This document shows positions 7,292 through 14,403 of a stretch of DNA of 28,511 bases, piece by piece. The DNA is taken from NCBI GenBank assembly GCA_964478415.1, contig CAYZII010000022.1:1-28511 (forward strand), given 5' to 3'. Position 1 is the stretch's first letter, and each line of letters begins with the position of its first letter. Below the pieces are notes generated by a model that had not been told where the DNA came from, made no database searches, and was given only the letters and a program-made list of their open reading frames with translations. The position numbers and the translations under genes were made by a program. This stretch comes from Sulfuricystis sp964478415. Lineage in GTDB: Bacteria; Pseudomonadota; Gammaproteobacteria; Burkholderiales; Rhodocyclaceae.

Positions 7292-7890
7292 CAGGCTTTC
7301 CCCTTCACTGATTCTTCTTCCATCGCCTTTTCGAGCTGCGCCACATCCTGGATCAGGCCATGCTCCTCATGAGCGATCGCATCGGGGCCAACGCCACGCA
7401 GATAAGCGATGCGCTTGATGAGCTCCGACAGACTTTGCAGCAGCAGCAGGAAAAAACCGAGCGGCACCAGCAGATAGGCCGGCCAGCGGATCAGGCCGCC
7501 GGCATTCGTCGACATCTCGCCGCTATTCCAGGCGTTGACAAACAGCGGCCACGCCATGTCGATCATTGCCAAACACAGAGGGATCAGGAAAACCACGATG
7601 CCCACGACGTCGATCCAGTTGCGCACGCGTGACGAGAAATGGTTGGAGACGAAATCGATGCGCACATGAGCGTTCTTCAGCAAGGCAAAGCCGGCGGACA
7701 GCAGGAATACTGCCGAAAAGAGATACCACTGCGTTTCGAGCAGGGCATTCGAACTGATGTTGAGCGTCTTGCGCACGATCGCATTGCCGGCAGAGACCAA
7801 AACAGCCGCCAGCACCAGCCAGATCGCCATCTTGCCGACGAAATCGTTGAGGCGATCGATCAACTGGGAAACCCGTAACAGCCATTGCAT
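7291..7890 (-). CDS. dctQ: TRAP transporter small permease DctQ
   Basis: Small membrane subunit of the TRAP transporter, 199 aa. It has four hydrophobic segments: around MAIWLVLAAVLVSAGNAIV, WYLFSAVFLLSAGFALL, WIDVVGIVVFLIPLCLAMI and WPAYLLVPLGFFLLLLQSL. The conserved ALLKNAHVRIDFV between the second and third is characteristic of DctQ. The C-terminal extension (about 35 residues, acidic, ending EEESVKGKA) is cytoplasmic-like. It is first in a two-gene unit with dctM, and an SD sequence GGAG lies 7 nt upstream of the ATG, inside a small hairpin. Together with the convergent dctP it makes a complete tripartite system. Confidence 0.92.
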   Translation of the reverse strand: MQWLLRVSQLIDRLNDFVGKMAIWLVLAAVLVSAGNAIVRKTLNISSNALLETQWYLFSAVFLLSAGFALLKNAHVRIDFVSNHFSSRVRNWIDVVGIVVFLIPLCLAMIDMAWPLFVNAWNSGEMSTNAGGLIRWPAYLLVPLGFFLLLLQSLSELIKRIAYLRGVGPDAIAHEEHGLIQDVAQLEKAMEEESVKGKA

Positions 7891-7897
7891 CGATTTT

Positions 7898-7910
7898 CTC
7901 CATTGTGGAG
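7898..7910 (-). promoter_or_regulatory. Small hairpin covering the dctQ ribosome-binding site
   Basis: On the minus strand CTCCA-CAA-TGGAG can form a 5-bp hairpin whose 3' arm contains the GGAG Shine-Dalgarno sequence of dctQ. It may lower translation of dctQM; the stem is short, so this is tentative. Confidence 0.3.
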
Positions 7911-7971
7911 GGACACTGAGTGATAATTATTGATCTCGTTTGTCACACCGGGCCAACAAGCTTGATTTTCT

Positions 7972-8180
7972 ACCCAGAATGTCCATTGGACTGGGCGGCT
8001 CAGAGCGCCCAGAGAAGTGAAGATGATAAGAAGAATATAGGAGCACTTTCAGGCGCAGTGATGCCAATCGCCGATGAATGTAGGGGCGCCTTCGGGCGCG
8101 ACTTTTACTTTTATCGCGCCTAAAGCCGCTCCTACAGCCCCGATTTCATCTTCGGATCTCTTCCAATGGACAGTCTGGGT
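7972..8180. repeat. 209-bp element bounded by 19-bp inverted repeats
   Basis: The left end (7972-7990, ACCCAGAATGTCCATTGGA) and the right end (8162-8180, the reverse complement of ACCCAGACTGTCCATTGGA) match at 18 of 19 positions. Inside, the two arms also share AGAGA...GAAGATGA and TAGGAGC, so the whole element is an imperfect palindrome; the left arm has about 20 bp extra. It lies in the 363-bp gap between dctQ and the phosphatase gene and has no credible ORF. Related ends occur at 21183-21201 and 21436-21454. This looks like a miniature (MITE- or BIME-like) element; no transposase with these ends was found in the window. Confidence 0.75.
8036..8136. repeat. Three REP-like units (TRTAGGRGC...GGCGC)
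   Basis: Three versions of one short motif occur at 8036-8056 (plus), 8079-8100 (plus) and 8115-8136 (minus). The second and third form an inverted pair (18 of 22 positions match) that can fold into a large hairpin with a TA-rich loop. Each is preceded by a GATGA-type sequence. They resemble the widespread GTAGGAGCGGCTTTAGCCGCG-type extragenic palindromes and make up much of the interior of the 209-bp element. Confidence 0.7.
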
Positions 8181-8253
8181 TCAAATATAACGGCTTGCCG
8201 CCCTTTTGGGACAGCCGATTGTGGAAACCCACAAGCAATACTTCCCCGCCACG

Positions 8254-8877
8254 ATGACCCGCATTTGCCTGATTCGCCACGGAGAAACCGCCTGGAATGC
8301 CGGCAGGCGCATTCAGGGCCAGATCGACATTCCCCTCTCGGCGCTGGGCCACGCCCAGGCGCGCGCCACCGCCAACGCCCTGAAAGATGAAGGCTTCGCG
8401 GCAATCTATAGCAGCGATTTGCTGCGCGCTCGTCAGACGGCCGAAGCCACTGCCCATCTGGCTGGCCTGCCGCTGCAACTGGCGCCCGGCTTTCGCGAAC
8501 GGCATTACGGCATCTTCCAGGGGCTTACCTACGCCGAGTGCGAGGCACGCCATCCGCAGGCCTATGCACGTCACAAGGCGCGCGATCCGCGTTTCACGCC
8601 GGAAGGCGGCGAGAGTCTGCTCGATTTCGCTGGCCGCCTGGCCTGCGCATTTTCTGCGCTGGCGACACGGCACCCAAACGAGGCCATTGCGATCTTCACC
8701 CATGGCGGTGTGCTCGACATCGCCTACCGCCAGGCCGTCGGGCAGCCGCTTACCACACCGCGCGATTTCGTGATCCCGAACTGCGCGATCAACTGGATCG
8801 AGATCGTCCACGGCTGTTGGTCGCTGCTTTCCTGGGCGGAGCGGGATCATCTGGAGGCCGCCCGCGACGAGCTCTGA
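8254..8877 (+). CDS. Histidine phosphatase family protein (phosphoglycerate mutase-like)
   Basis: Cytoplasmic phosphatase of the histidine phosphatase superfamily, 207 aa. The phosphohistidine motif is at the very N-terminus (TRICLIRHGETAWNAGRRIQG). The family continues with YSSDLLRARQTAEATA, the acid-containing RERHYGIFQGLTYAE, and the second histidine in IAIFTHGGVLDIAYR. The ATG at 8254 is chosen because the fold begins there; an in-frame TTG at 8206 would add 16 unrelated residues. No strong ribosome-binding site is seen. It resembles CobC/GpmB-like broad phosphatases, but the substrate (alpha-ribazole phosphate, phosphoglycerate or other) cannot be fixed and no cobalamin genes are nearby. 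glyA follows after 45 bp. A second member of the superfamily, gpmA, lies at 15597-16346. Confidence 0.9.
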   Translation: MTRICLIRHGETAWNAGRRIQGQIDIPLSALGHAQARATANALKDEGFAAIYSSDLLRARQTAEATAHLAGLPLQLAPGFRERHYGIFQGLTYAECEARHPQAYARHKARDPRFTPEGGESLLDFAGRLACAFSALATRHPNEAIAIFTHGGVLDIAYRQAVGQPLTTPRDFVIPNCAINWIEIVHGCWSLLSWAERDHLEAARDEL

Positions 8878-8883
8878 CCTCGG

Positions 8884-8889
8884 TAGAAT
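8884..8889 (+). promoter_or_regulatory. Putative -10 box (TAGAAT) of glyA
   Basis: TAGAAT lies 33 nt before the glyA ATG, just after the phosphatase stop codon. No good -35 hexamer is visible. The same hexamer precedes macA and the CYTH-CHAD gene. Confidence 0.35.
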
Positions 8890-8922
8890 TCGAATTTTCT
8901 CACTCTTAGACGGGACAAGCCC

Positions 8923-10170
8923 ATGTTTCCGAAACAAGACAGCCTTGCCAAGATCGACCCTGAAATCTTTGCCGCGATCCGCCAGGAAAACCAGCGCCAG
9001 GAAGACCACATCGAACTGATCGCCTCCGAGAATTACGTCTCCTGGGCGGTGCTGGAAGCCCAGGGCTCGCAGCTCACCAACAAATATGCCGAAGGCTATC
9101 CGGGCAAACGCTATTACGGCGGCTGCGAATACGTCGACATCGTCGAGCAGCTGGCGATCGACCGGGCGAAGAAGCTGTTCGGCGCCGAGGCCGCCAACGT
9201 GCAGCCGAATTCCGGTTCGCAGGCCAATCAGGCGGTGTTCATGGCCTTCCTGAAGCCCGGCGACACGGTGATGGGCATGAGTCTCGCCGAGGGCGGCCAC
9301 CTCACCCACGGCATGGCGCTCAACATGTCCGGCAAATGGTTCAATATCGTGCCTTACGGCCTCAAAGAGGACGAGTCGATCGATTACGATCAGGTCGAGC
9401 GCCTCGCCCACGAGCACAAGCCGAAGCTGATCATCGCCGGCGCCTCGGCCTATGCGCTGAAGATCGATTTCGAGCGCTTCGCGAAGATCGCCAAGGCAGT
9501 CGGTGCGATCCTGATGGTGGATATGGCGCACTACGCAGGGCTGGTGGCCGCCGGCTTCTATCCGAACCCGGTGCCGTATGCCGATGTCGTCACCACGACC
9601 ACGCACAAGACGCTGCGCGGTCCGCGGGGCGGGCTGATCCTGATGAAGGCGGAGCACGAAAAGGCGATTAACTCGGCGATCTTCCCCGGCCTGCAGGGCG
9701 GCCCGCTGATGCACGTGATCGCCGCGAAGGCGGTGGCCCTCAAGGAAGCGATGAGCAAGGAGTTCCGCACCTACCAGGAGCAGGTGATCGAAAACGCCCA
9801 GGTGATGGCGAAAGTGCTCAAGCAACGCGGCTTGCGCATCGTCTCCGGGCGCACCGAGAGCCATGTGTTCCTCGTCGACCTGCGCGCCAAGAACATCACC
9901 GGCAAGGATGCCGAAGCGGCGCTGGGGCGCGCGCACATCACCGTGAACAAGAATGCGATCCCCAACGACCCGCAGAAACCCTTCGTCACCAGCGGCATCC
10001 GCATCGGCACACCGGCGATGACGACGCGCGGCTTCACCGAGATTGAGGCCGAGGAAGTCGCCACCCTGATCGCCGACGTGCTCGATGCCCCCACCGACGA
10101 AGCGGTGCTCGCCCGGGTGCGCAACGCCGTCGGTCAGCTTTGCCGCAAGTTCCCCGTTTACGGCAACTGA
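8923..10170 (+). CDS. glyA: Serine hydroxymethyltransferase GlyA
   Basis: Pyridoxal-phosphate enzyme converting serine and tetrahydrofolate to glycine and 5,10-methylene-THF, the main cytoplasmic source of one-carbon units. 415 aa, the usual bacterial length. Family motifs: ELIASENYVS, NKYAEGYPGKRYYGGCEYVD, NVQPNSGSQANQA, MVDMAHYAGL, and the cofactor-binding lysine K229 in TTTTHKTLRGPRGG; the C-terminal part has TSGIRIGTPAMTTRG. It is followed by nrdR (16-bp gap) and ribD (4-nt overlap), the standard betaproteobacterial order, suggesting co-transcription of one-carbon, deoxynucleotide-control and riboflavin genes. A long open frame on the opposite strand (8146-9936) is a composition artefact of this GC-rich gene. 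Confidence 0.97.
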   Translation: MFPKQDSLAKIDPEIFAAIRQENQRQEDHIELIASENYVSWAVLEAQGSQLTNKYAEGYPGKRYYGGCEYVDIVEQLAIDRAKKLFGAEAANVQPNSGSQANQAVFMAFLKPGDTVMGMSLAEGGHLTHGMALNMSGKWFNIVPYGLKEDESIDYDQVERLAHEHKPKLIIAGASAYALKIDFERFAKIAKAVGAILMVDMAHYAGLVAAGFYPNPVPYADVVTTTTHKTLRGPRGGLILMKAEHEKAINSAIFPGLQGGPLMHVIAAKAVALKEAMSKEFRTYQEQVIENAQVMAKVLKQRGLRIVSGRTESHVFLVDLRAKNITGKDAEAALGRAHITVNKNAIPNDPQKPFVTSGIRIGTPAMTTRGFTEIEAEEVATLIADVLDAPTDEAVLARVRNAVGQLCRKFPVYGN

Positions 10171-10186
10171 GTAAGGTGCACCGCTG

Positions 10187-10657
10187 ATGCGCTGTCCTTA
10201 CTGCAAAGCGGACGATACCCAGGTCGTCGATACCCGCGAGAACGAGGATGGCGACATCGTGCGCCGGCGGCGGCGCTGTCTTTCCTGCGAGAAACGCTTT
10301 ACCACCTACGAGCGCATCGAGCTGCAATTGCCGCTGGTGGTCAAGAAGAACGGCAGCCGCGTCGATTACGACCGTGACAAGCTCAAGGCCAGCATGATGC
10401 TGGCACTGCGCAAGCGCCCCGTCAGCTCGGAGAGCATCGAAAATGCCCTCGACCGCATCGAGGAAAAACTCGTCCAGAGCGGCGAACGCGAAGTGGCTTC
10501 CGAGCGCATCGGCGAGCTGGTGATGCGCGAACTGAAAAAGCTCGACAAGGTGGCTTACATCCGCTTCGCCTCGGTGTATCGCAACTTCGCGGACGTCGAC
10601 GAGTTCTCGGAAGCGATCCGCGAGGTGAAGACGCCGCGCCGGCGGTCGACGAAATGA
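10187..10657 (+). CDS. nrdR: Transcriptional repressor NrdR
   Basis: 156-aa regulator that represses ribonucleotide reductase genes in response to dATP/ATP. It has an N-terminal zinc ribbon with C3, C6, C31 and C34 (MRCPYC... and CLSCEKRFTTYER), followed by an ATP-cone domain (LPLVVKKNGSRVDYDRDKL to about residue 140). The basic stretch RRRRRC before the second cysteine pair contributes to DNA binding. Length matches the family. It overlaps ribD by 4 nt (ATGA), so the two are translationally coupled. Its NrdR-box targets would be near nrd genes, none of which is in the window. Confidence 0.97.
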   Translation: MRCPYCKADDTQVVDTRENEDGDIVRRRRRCLSCEKRFTTYERIELQLPLVVKKNGSRVDYDRDKLKASMMLALRKRPVSSESIENALDRIEEKLVQSGEREVASERIGELVMRELKKLDKVAYIRFASVYRNFADVDEFSEAIREVKTPRRRSTK

Positions 10658-11748
10658 GCTTTTCCGCGCTCGACCATGCCTTCATGGCGCGCGCGCTTGA
10701 GCTCGCCAGGCATGGCCTCTACACCACGACACCAAACCCGCGCGTCGGCTGTGTGCTGGTGCGCGACGGTGTCATCATCGGTGAAGGTTGGCATGAAAAA
10801 GCCGGCGGCCCGCATGCGGAAATCGTCGCACTGCAAAAGATCGGCGCTGGTGAGACGGCACGGGGCGCAACCGCGTATGTCACCCTAGAACCCTGTGCGC
10901 ATCATGGCCGCACGCCACCTTGCGCCGATGCGCTGATCGCGGCAAACGTGAAACGCGTCGTCGCCGCGATGCAGGACCCGAATGCGCTCGTCGCCGGGAA
11001 AGGATTGGCGCGGCTTTCCGCCGCCGGCATCGACGTCGCTTGCGGCCTGCTGGAAGAAGAGGCACGCGAACTGAACCTCGGCTTCATTTCACGCATGACA
11101 CGCGGCCGGCCGTGGCTGCGCCTCAAGATCGCTATGAGTCTCGACGGCAAGACCGCTCTCGCCAATGGCGTCTCGCAATGGATCACCGGCCCGGAGGCGC
11201 GTCGCCATGCCCACGCCTGGCGGGCGCGTTCCTGTGCGCTGCTCACCGGCATCGGCACGGTGCGCGCCGACGATGCGCGCCTGACCGTGCGGGACATCAC
11301 CACGCCCCGCCAACCGTTGCGCGTAGTCGTCGACAGCCGGCTGGAAATTTCACCCGACGCGGCGATCCTTTCTGGCGGCAACTGTCTGATCGCCTGCGTG
11401 CGTGCCGATCGAGACAAAGCGGCCCGTCTGACTGCGCTGGGCGCCGAGGTGATTACCCTACCGGATGCAGATGGCAAGGTCGATCTGCCGGCGCTCCTCG
11501 ACGAGCTGGGCCGGCGGGGAATCAACGAGGTGATGGTCGAGGCAGGGGCAAAACTGAATGGCGCGTTGCTGCGCGCCGGCTTAGTCGACGAATTGCTGAT
11601 CTACCAGGCCCCGCTCCTGCTCGGCGATACCGCACGCGGTGCCGCCGATTTCGGCACCTTGACCGCGCTGGCCGATGCCAGGCGCCTGAAAATCATCGAC
11701 CGCCGGCTGGTGGGCGCCGATTTCTTCGTCAGGGCGCGATTCGCCTAG
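10654..11748 (+). CDS. ribD: Bifunctional riboflavin deaminase/reductase RibD
   Basis: Two-domain cytoplasmic enzyme of riboflavin synthesis: it deaminates the GTP-derived diaminopyrimidine and then reduces the ribosyl side chain with NADPH. The N-terminal deaminase domain has TTPNPRVGCVLV, the zinc ligands H54 (PHAEIVAL) and C81/C90 (EPCAHHGRTPPC). The reductase domain starts near residue 145 (RPWLRLKIAMSLDGKTAL, SQWITG, LTGIGTVRADDARLTVR, VMVEAGAKLNGALL). 364 aa is the usual length. Its 3' end overlaps the convergent moeB gene by 20 nt with no terminator between them, so the two transcripts must overlap. Confidence 0.97.
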   Translation: MSFSALDHAFMARALELARHGLYTTTPNPRVGCVLVRDGVIIGEGWHEKAGGPHAEIVALQKIGAGETARGATAYVTLEPCAHHGRTPPCADALIAANVKRVVAAMQDPNALVAGKGLARLSAAGIDVACGLLEEEARELNLGFISRMTRGRPWLRLKIAMSLDGKTALANGVSQWITGPEARRHAHAWRARSCALLTGIGTVRADDARLTVRDITTPRQPLRVVVDSRLEISPDAAILSGGNCLIACVRADRDKAARLTALGAEVITLPDADGKVDLPALLDELGRRGINEVMVEAGAKLNGALLRAGLVDELLIYQAPLLLGDTARGAADFGTLTALADARRLKIIDRRLVGADFFVRARFA

Positions 11749-12487
11749 CGCACACCGGGCAGCCCGGATCGCGCGGCACGCCGATGCTGCGCCACTCCAT
11801 CGCCAAGCCGTCGAGCAACAACAGCCGTCCGGCGAGCGGCTCCCCGCAACCAATCACCAGCTTGAGCGCCTCGGCGGCCTGCATCGCGCCGACGATGCCG
11901 GTGAGTGGCGCGAACACGCCCATTACCGCGCAGCGCACCTCCTCGACATCCTCGCTTTCCGGAAACAGGCAGTGGTAGCAGGGAGCCTCCGGCCGGCGCG
12001 TGTCGAACACCGCGATCTGGCCGTCGAAACGGATCGCCGCGCCAGAGACGAGCGGCTTGCGGTACTTGACGCAGGCGCGGTTGAGGGCGTGCCGCGTCGC
12101 AAAATTGTCCGAGCAGTCGAGCACCACGTCGGCAAGCGCAACCTCTTCTTCGAGACGCGCACCGGCGAGGCGCTCTTCGAGCGGAATGACGCGGCAACCG
12201 GGATTGATATCGGCCAGCGTCGCCGCCCCAGAGAGCGCCTTCGGGCACCCGATCGAACTCGTGCGATGCAGGATCTGGCGTTGCAGGTTGGTCAGGTCCA
12301 CGCTATCGCCATCGGCGAGCACGAGCGTGCCGATGCCGGCCGAGGCGAGATAGAGCGCCGCCGGCGAACCCAACCCCCCGGCGCCGAGCACCAGTGCGCG
12401 CGCGGAAAGCAGGCGTTCCTGCCCCTCGATGCCGATCTGCGGCAGCAGAATATGGCGCGAATAGCGCAGCAGCGCCTCGTCGTTCAT
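11729..12487 (-). CDS. moeB: HesA/MoeB/ThiF family sulfur-carrier adenylyltransferase
   Basis: E1-like enzyme that adenylates the C-terminal glycine of a small sulfur-carrier protein (MoaD or ThiS). 252 aa. Seen: N-terminal RYSRHILLPQIGIEGQERL, nucleotide loop GAGGLG (35-40), DxDSVDLTNLQRQ-type block, DCSDNFATR, and two zinc-binding pairs C170/C173 (CYHC) and C243/C246 (CPVC). Cys186 lies in the crossover loop region (RCAVMGVFAPLTG). MoeB and ThiF cannot be separated reliably by eye; MoeB is favoured by length. It is last in the gpmA-envC-ctpA-unknown-moeB unit and its start overlaps the upstream stop (ATGA). Confidence 0.9.
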   Translation of the reverse strand: MNDEALLRYSRHILLPQIGIEGQERLLSARALVLGAGGLGSPAALYLASAGIGTLVLADGDSVDLTNLQRQILHRTSSIGCPKALSGAATLADINPGCRVIPLEERLAGARLEEEVALADVVLDCSDNFATRHALNRACVKYRKPLVSGAAIRFDGQIAVFDTRRPEAPCYHCLFPESEDVEEVRCAVMGVFAPLTGIVGAMQAAEALKLVIGCGEPLAGRLLLLDGLAMEWRSIGVPRDPGCPVCARRIAP

Positions 12488-12948
12488 TTGTATTCGCGCA
12501 GCTCGGGGGGTGTCTCGTCACGATCCCCGTGCGGATGGCGCTCCCAGGCCTTGGAATAGACTTCCTGGGATTGCTTGATGAGCCGCTCCGGCTGGCCGAG
12601 GTTGCGCCGCTGGGTTTCCTCGGAGAAATACACCAAAGCGCGGATCAGTTTGCAATACAGCGAATTGTCGAGATGGAAACCGCGATCGACGAGCAGCTGT
12701 TCGAGACCTTCGAGGCAGTAGTCGGTGATTTCGTAACTGACCGCGATACCGTTGGGCTGTGCGCCGGGCGCCACTTGCAGCCCCGGCAAGGTTTGCAGCA
12801 GGGCGAAGGCTTCCGCGACCTGCCAGTGCTTGACCTTATTGAAACGGATCTCGCGTTGCTTGCGCGTGCCCGCCTGTGGCGCCTGCCGATGCGGCCGCTG
12901 GATGCCGCGCTCCTGGTCACGCAATTGACGGGCGCGCTCGGGGTTCAT
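12484..12948 (-). CDS. Conserved-looking protein of unknown function, 154 aa
   Basis: I do not recognise this family. The protein is soluble, with no signal peptide or membrane segment. The first 35 residues are basic and Gln/Arg-rich (likely disordered). A folded-looking centre follows (RFNKVKHWQVAEAFALLQTLP, EITDYCLEGLEQLLVDRGFHL, LIRALVYFSEETQRRNLG), then a charged tail ending PPELREYK. Coding is well supported: it overlaps ctpA upstream and moeB downstream, each by exactly 4 nt (ATGA), and its strand and composition match the operon. Repeated acidic and aromatic helices suggest an alpha-helical domain that could bind another protein. Position in the cell-envelope part of the operon suggests, but does not show, a link to ctpA or moeB. 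Confidence 0.8.
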   Translation of the reverse strand: MNPERARQLRDQERGIQRPHRQAPQAGTRKQREIRFNKVKHWQVAEAFALLQTLPGLQVAPGAQPNGIAVSYEITDYCLEGLEQLLVDRGFHLDNSLYCKLIRALVYFSEETQRRNLGQPERLIKQSQEVYSKAWERHPHGDRDETPPELREYK

Positions 12949-14360
12949 TTCTTGATCACGTTCAAGGCCTTCAACAGATTTAGCGCCTGCGTGAGCTGGT
13001 AATCGTCCTTCGAGGCCAGCTCGAAAGGCTTGACATGCGCTTCGTCCTTGTCAGCCTCGCCCTTGCCATTCTTTTCGGTCCTTTCGGGCTTGTCTTTCTT
13101 CGGCGCCGGCTTGGCACCTTCCTTGCCCGGCTGGTCATTCGCCAGATGGCGCTCGAGATCGGCTTCCCGCAAACGCTCACGCGAAGTGCCGTTCGGCGTT
13201 TCTTCGACGACGATGTCGGGCTCGATGCCTTTGGCCTGGATCGAGCGGCCGCTCGGTGTGTAATAGCGCGCCGTCGTCAGCTTGATCGCCGTCTTGCCCG
13301 GCAGGGGCAACACGGTCTGCACCGAACCCTTGCCGAAAGTCTGCGTGCCCATCACCACGGCGCGCTTGTGATCCTGCAAAGCGCCGGCGACAATCTCGGA
13401 GGCCGAGGCCGAACCGGCATTGACCAATACGACCATCGTTACGTTCTTCACCTTGGGGGACAGATTCTTCAGCGGATCCTCGCGGTGACCGCGCAGGTAA
13501 TCTTCGGGATTGGCGCGGTACTTCCGCTTGGCATCCTCGACGCGACCGTCGGTGGAGACGACGAGGCTATCGGGCGGCAGAAAGGCTGCGGAGACGCCGA
13601 TCGCGCTGTGCAGCAAGCCCCCCGGATCGTTGCGCAAATCCAGCACCAGGCCCTTCAGACCCGCGCCTTTCGCCTCGGCATCGGCCTTGTAGAGACGGTC
13701 CAGATGCTTGACCAGATCGGCGACGGTTTCTTCCTGGAACTGGGTGACGCGCAGGTAACCGTAACCTGGCTCGATCAGTTTCGACTTGACGCTCTGCACC
13801 TTGATGATGTCGCGCACGATGGTGATCTCGAGCGGCTTGGCTTCGCCTTTGCGTAAGATAGACAGACGGATCGAGGTCTTCGGCTTGCCGCGCATCTTCT
13901 TCACCGCGTCAGCCAGCGTCATCCCCTTGACCGGGGTATCGTCGAGTTTGAAGATCAGATCGCCGGCCTTGATCCCGGCATGATGCGCGGGCGTGTCCTC
14001 GATCGGCGCGATCACCTTGACGAGGCCGTCTTCCATGCCGACCTCGATACCCAGACCCCCGAATTCGCCTTGCGTCGAGACTTGCAGATCCTTGAAGGCT
14101 TCCTCGTCGAGATAAGCCGAATGCGGATCGAGATTCGCCAGCATGCCGGAGATCGCATGTCGGATCAGCGTCTTGTCATCGACCGGCTCGACGTAACCCT
14201 GCTTGATCGCATTGAAGACGTCGGCAAAGCTCTTGATTTCTTCGACCGGCAGTGGCGCGTCGGCGCCCTTTTGCGCGATCGCCGAAAGATTGAGGCTCAA
14301 GGCAACGCCAGCGATCAGTCCGACGAGCACGAGGCCGAGTTGTTGCAGCTTGCTACGCAT
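12945..14360 (-). CDS. ctpA: Carboxy-terminal processing protease CtpA (S41)
   Basis: Periplasmic PDZ serine protease that processes or degrades envelope proteins, often peptidoglycan hydrolases. 471 aa: an N-terminal signal/anchor (residues 4-30, LGLVLVGLIAGVALSLNLSAIA), PDZ domain about 95-175 (GGLGIEVG...TPAHHAGIKAGDLI), and the S41 catalytic core with S319 (VNAGSASASE) and K344 (TFGKGSVQ) at the usual 25-residue spacing. The tail (410-445) is a Lys/Glu/Pro-rich linker. The ATG at 14360 is preferred over the longer open frame because the signal peptide begins there. It lies directly downstream of envC, an amidase activator, which fits a shared role in septal peptidoglycan remodelling. It overlaps the next gene by 4 nt. 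Confidence 0.94.
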   Translation of the reverse strand: MRSKLQQLGLVLVGLIAGVALSLNLSAIAQKGADAPLPVEEIKSFADVFNAIKQGYVEPVDDKTLIRHAISGMLANLDPHSAYLDEEAFKDLQVSTQGEFGGLGIEVGMEDGLVKVIAPIEDTPAHHAGIKAGDLIFKLDDTPVKGMTLADAVKKMRGKPKTSIRLSILRKGEAKPLEITIVRDIIKVQSVKSKLIEPGYGYLRVTQFQEETVADLVKHLDRLYKADAEAKGAGLKGLVLDLRNDPGGLLHSAIGVSAAFLPPDSLVVSTDGRVEDAKRKYRANPEDYLRGHREDPLKNLSPKVKNVTMVVLVNAGSASASEIVAGALQDHKRAVVMGTQTFGKGSVQTVLPLPGKTAIKLTTARYYTPSGRSIQAKGIEPDIVVEETPNGTSRERLREADLERHLANDQPGKEGAKPAPKKDKPERTEKNGKGEADKDEAHVKPFELASKDDYQLTQALNLLKALNVIKK

Positions 14361-14403
14361 AGAGATACCCCGAAGATGGGATGACACCAGGGTCATGAGT
14401 TTT

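Noticed and set aside
8146..9936. 596-codon open frame antisense to glyA and the phosphatase gene
   Set aside because: It lies entirely over two well-recognised genes, has no family character, and long antisense frames are expected in GC-rich genes with strong third-position bias.
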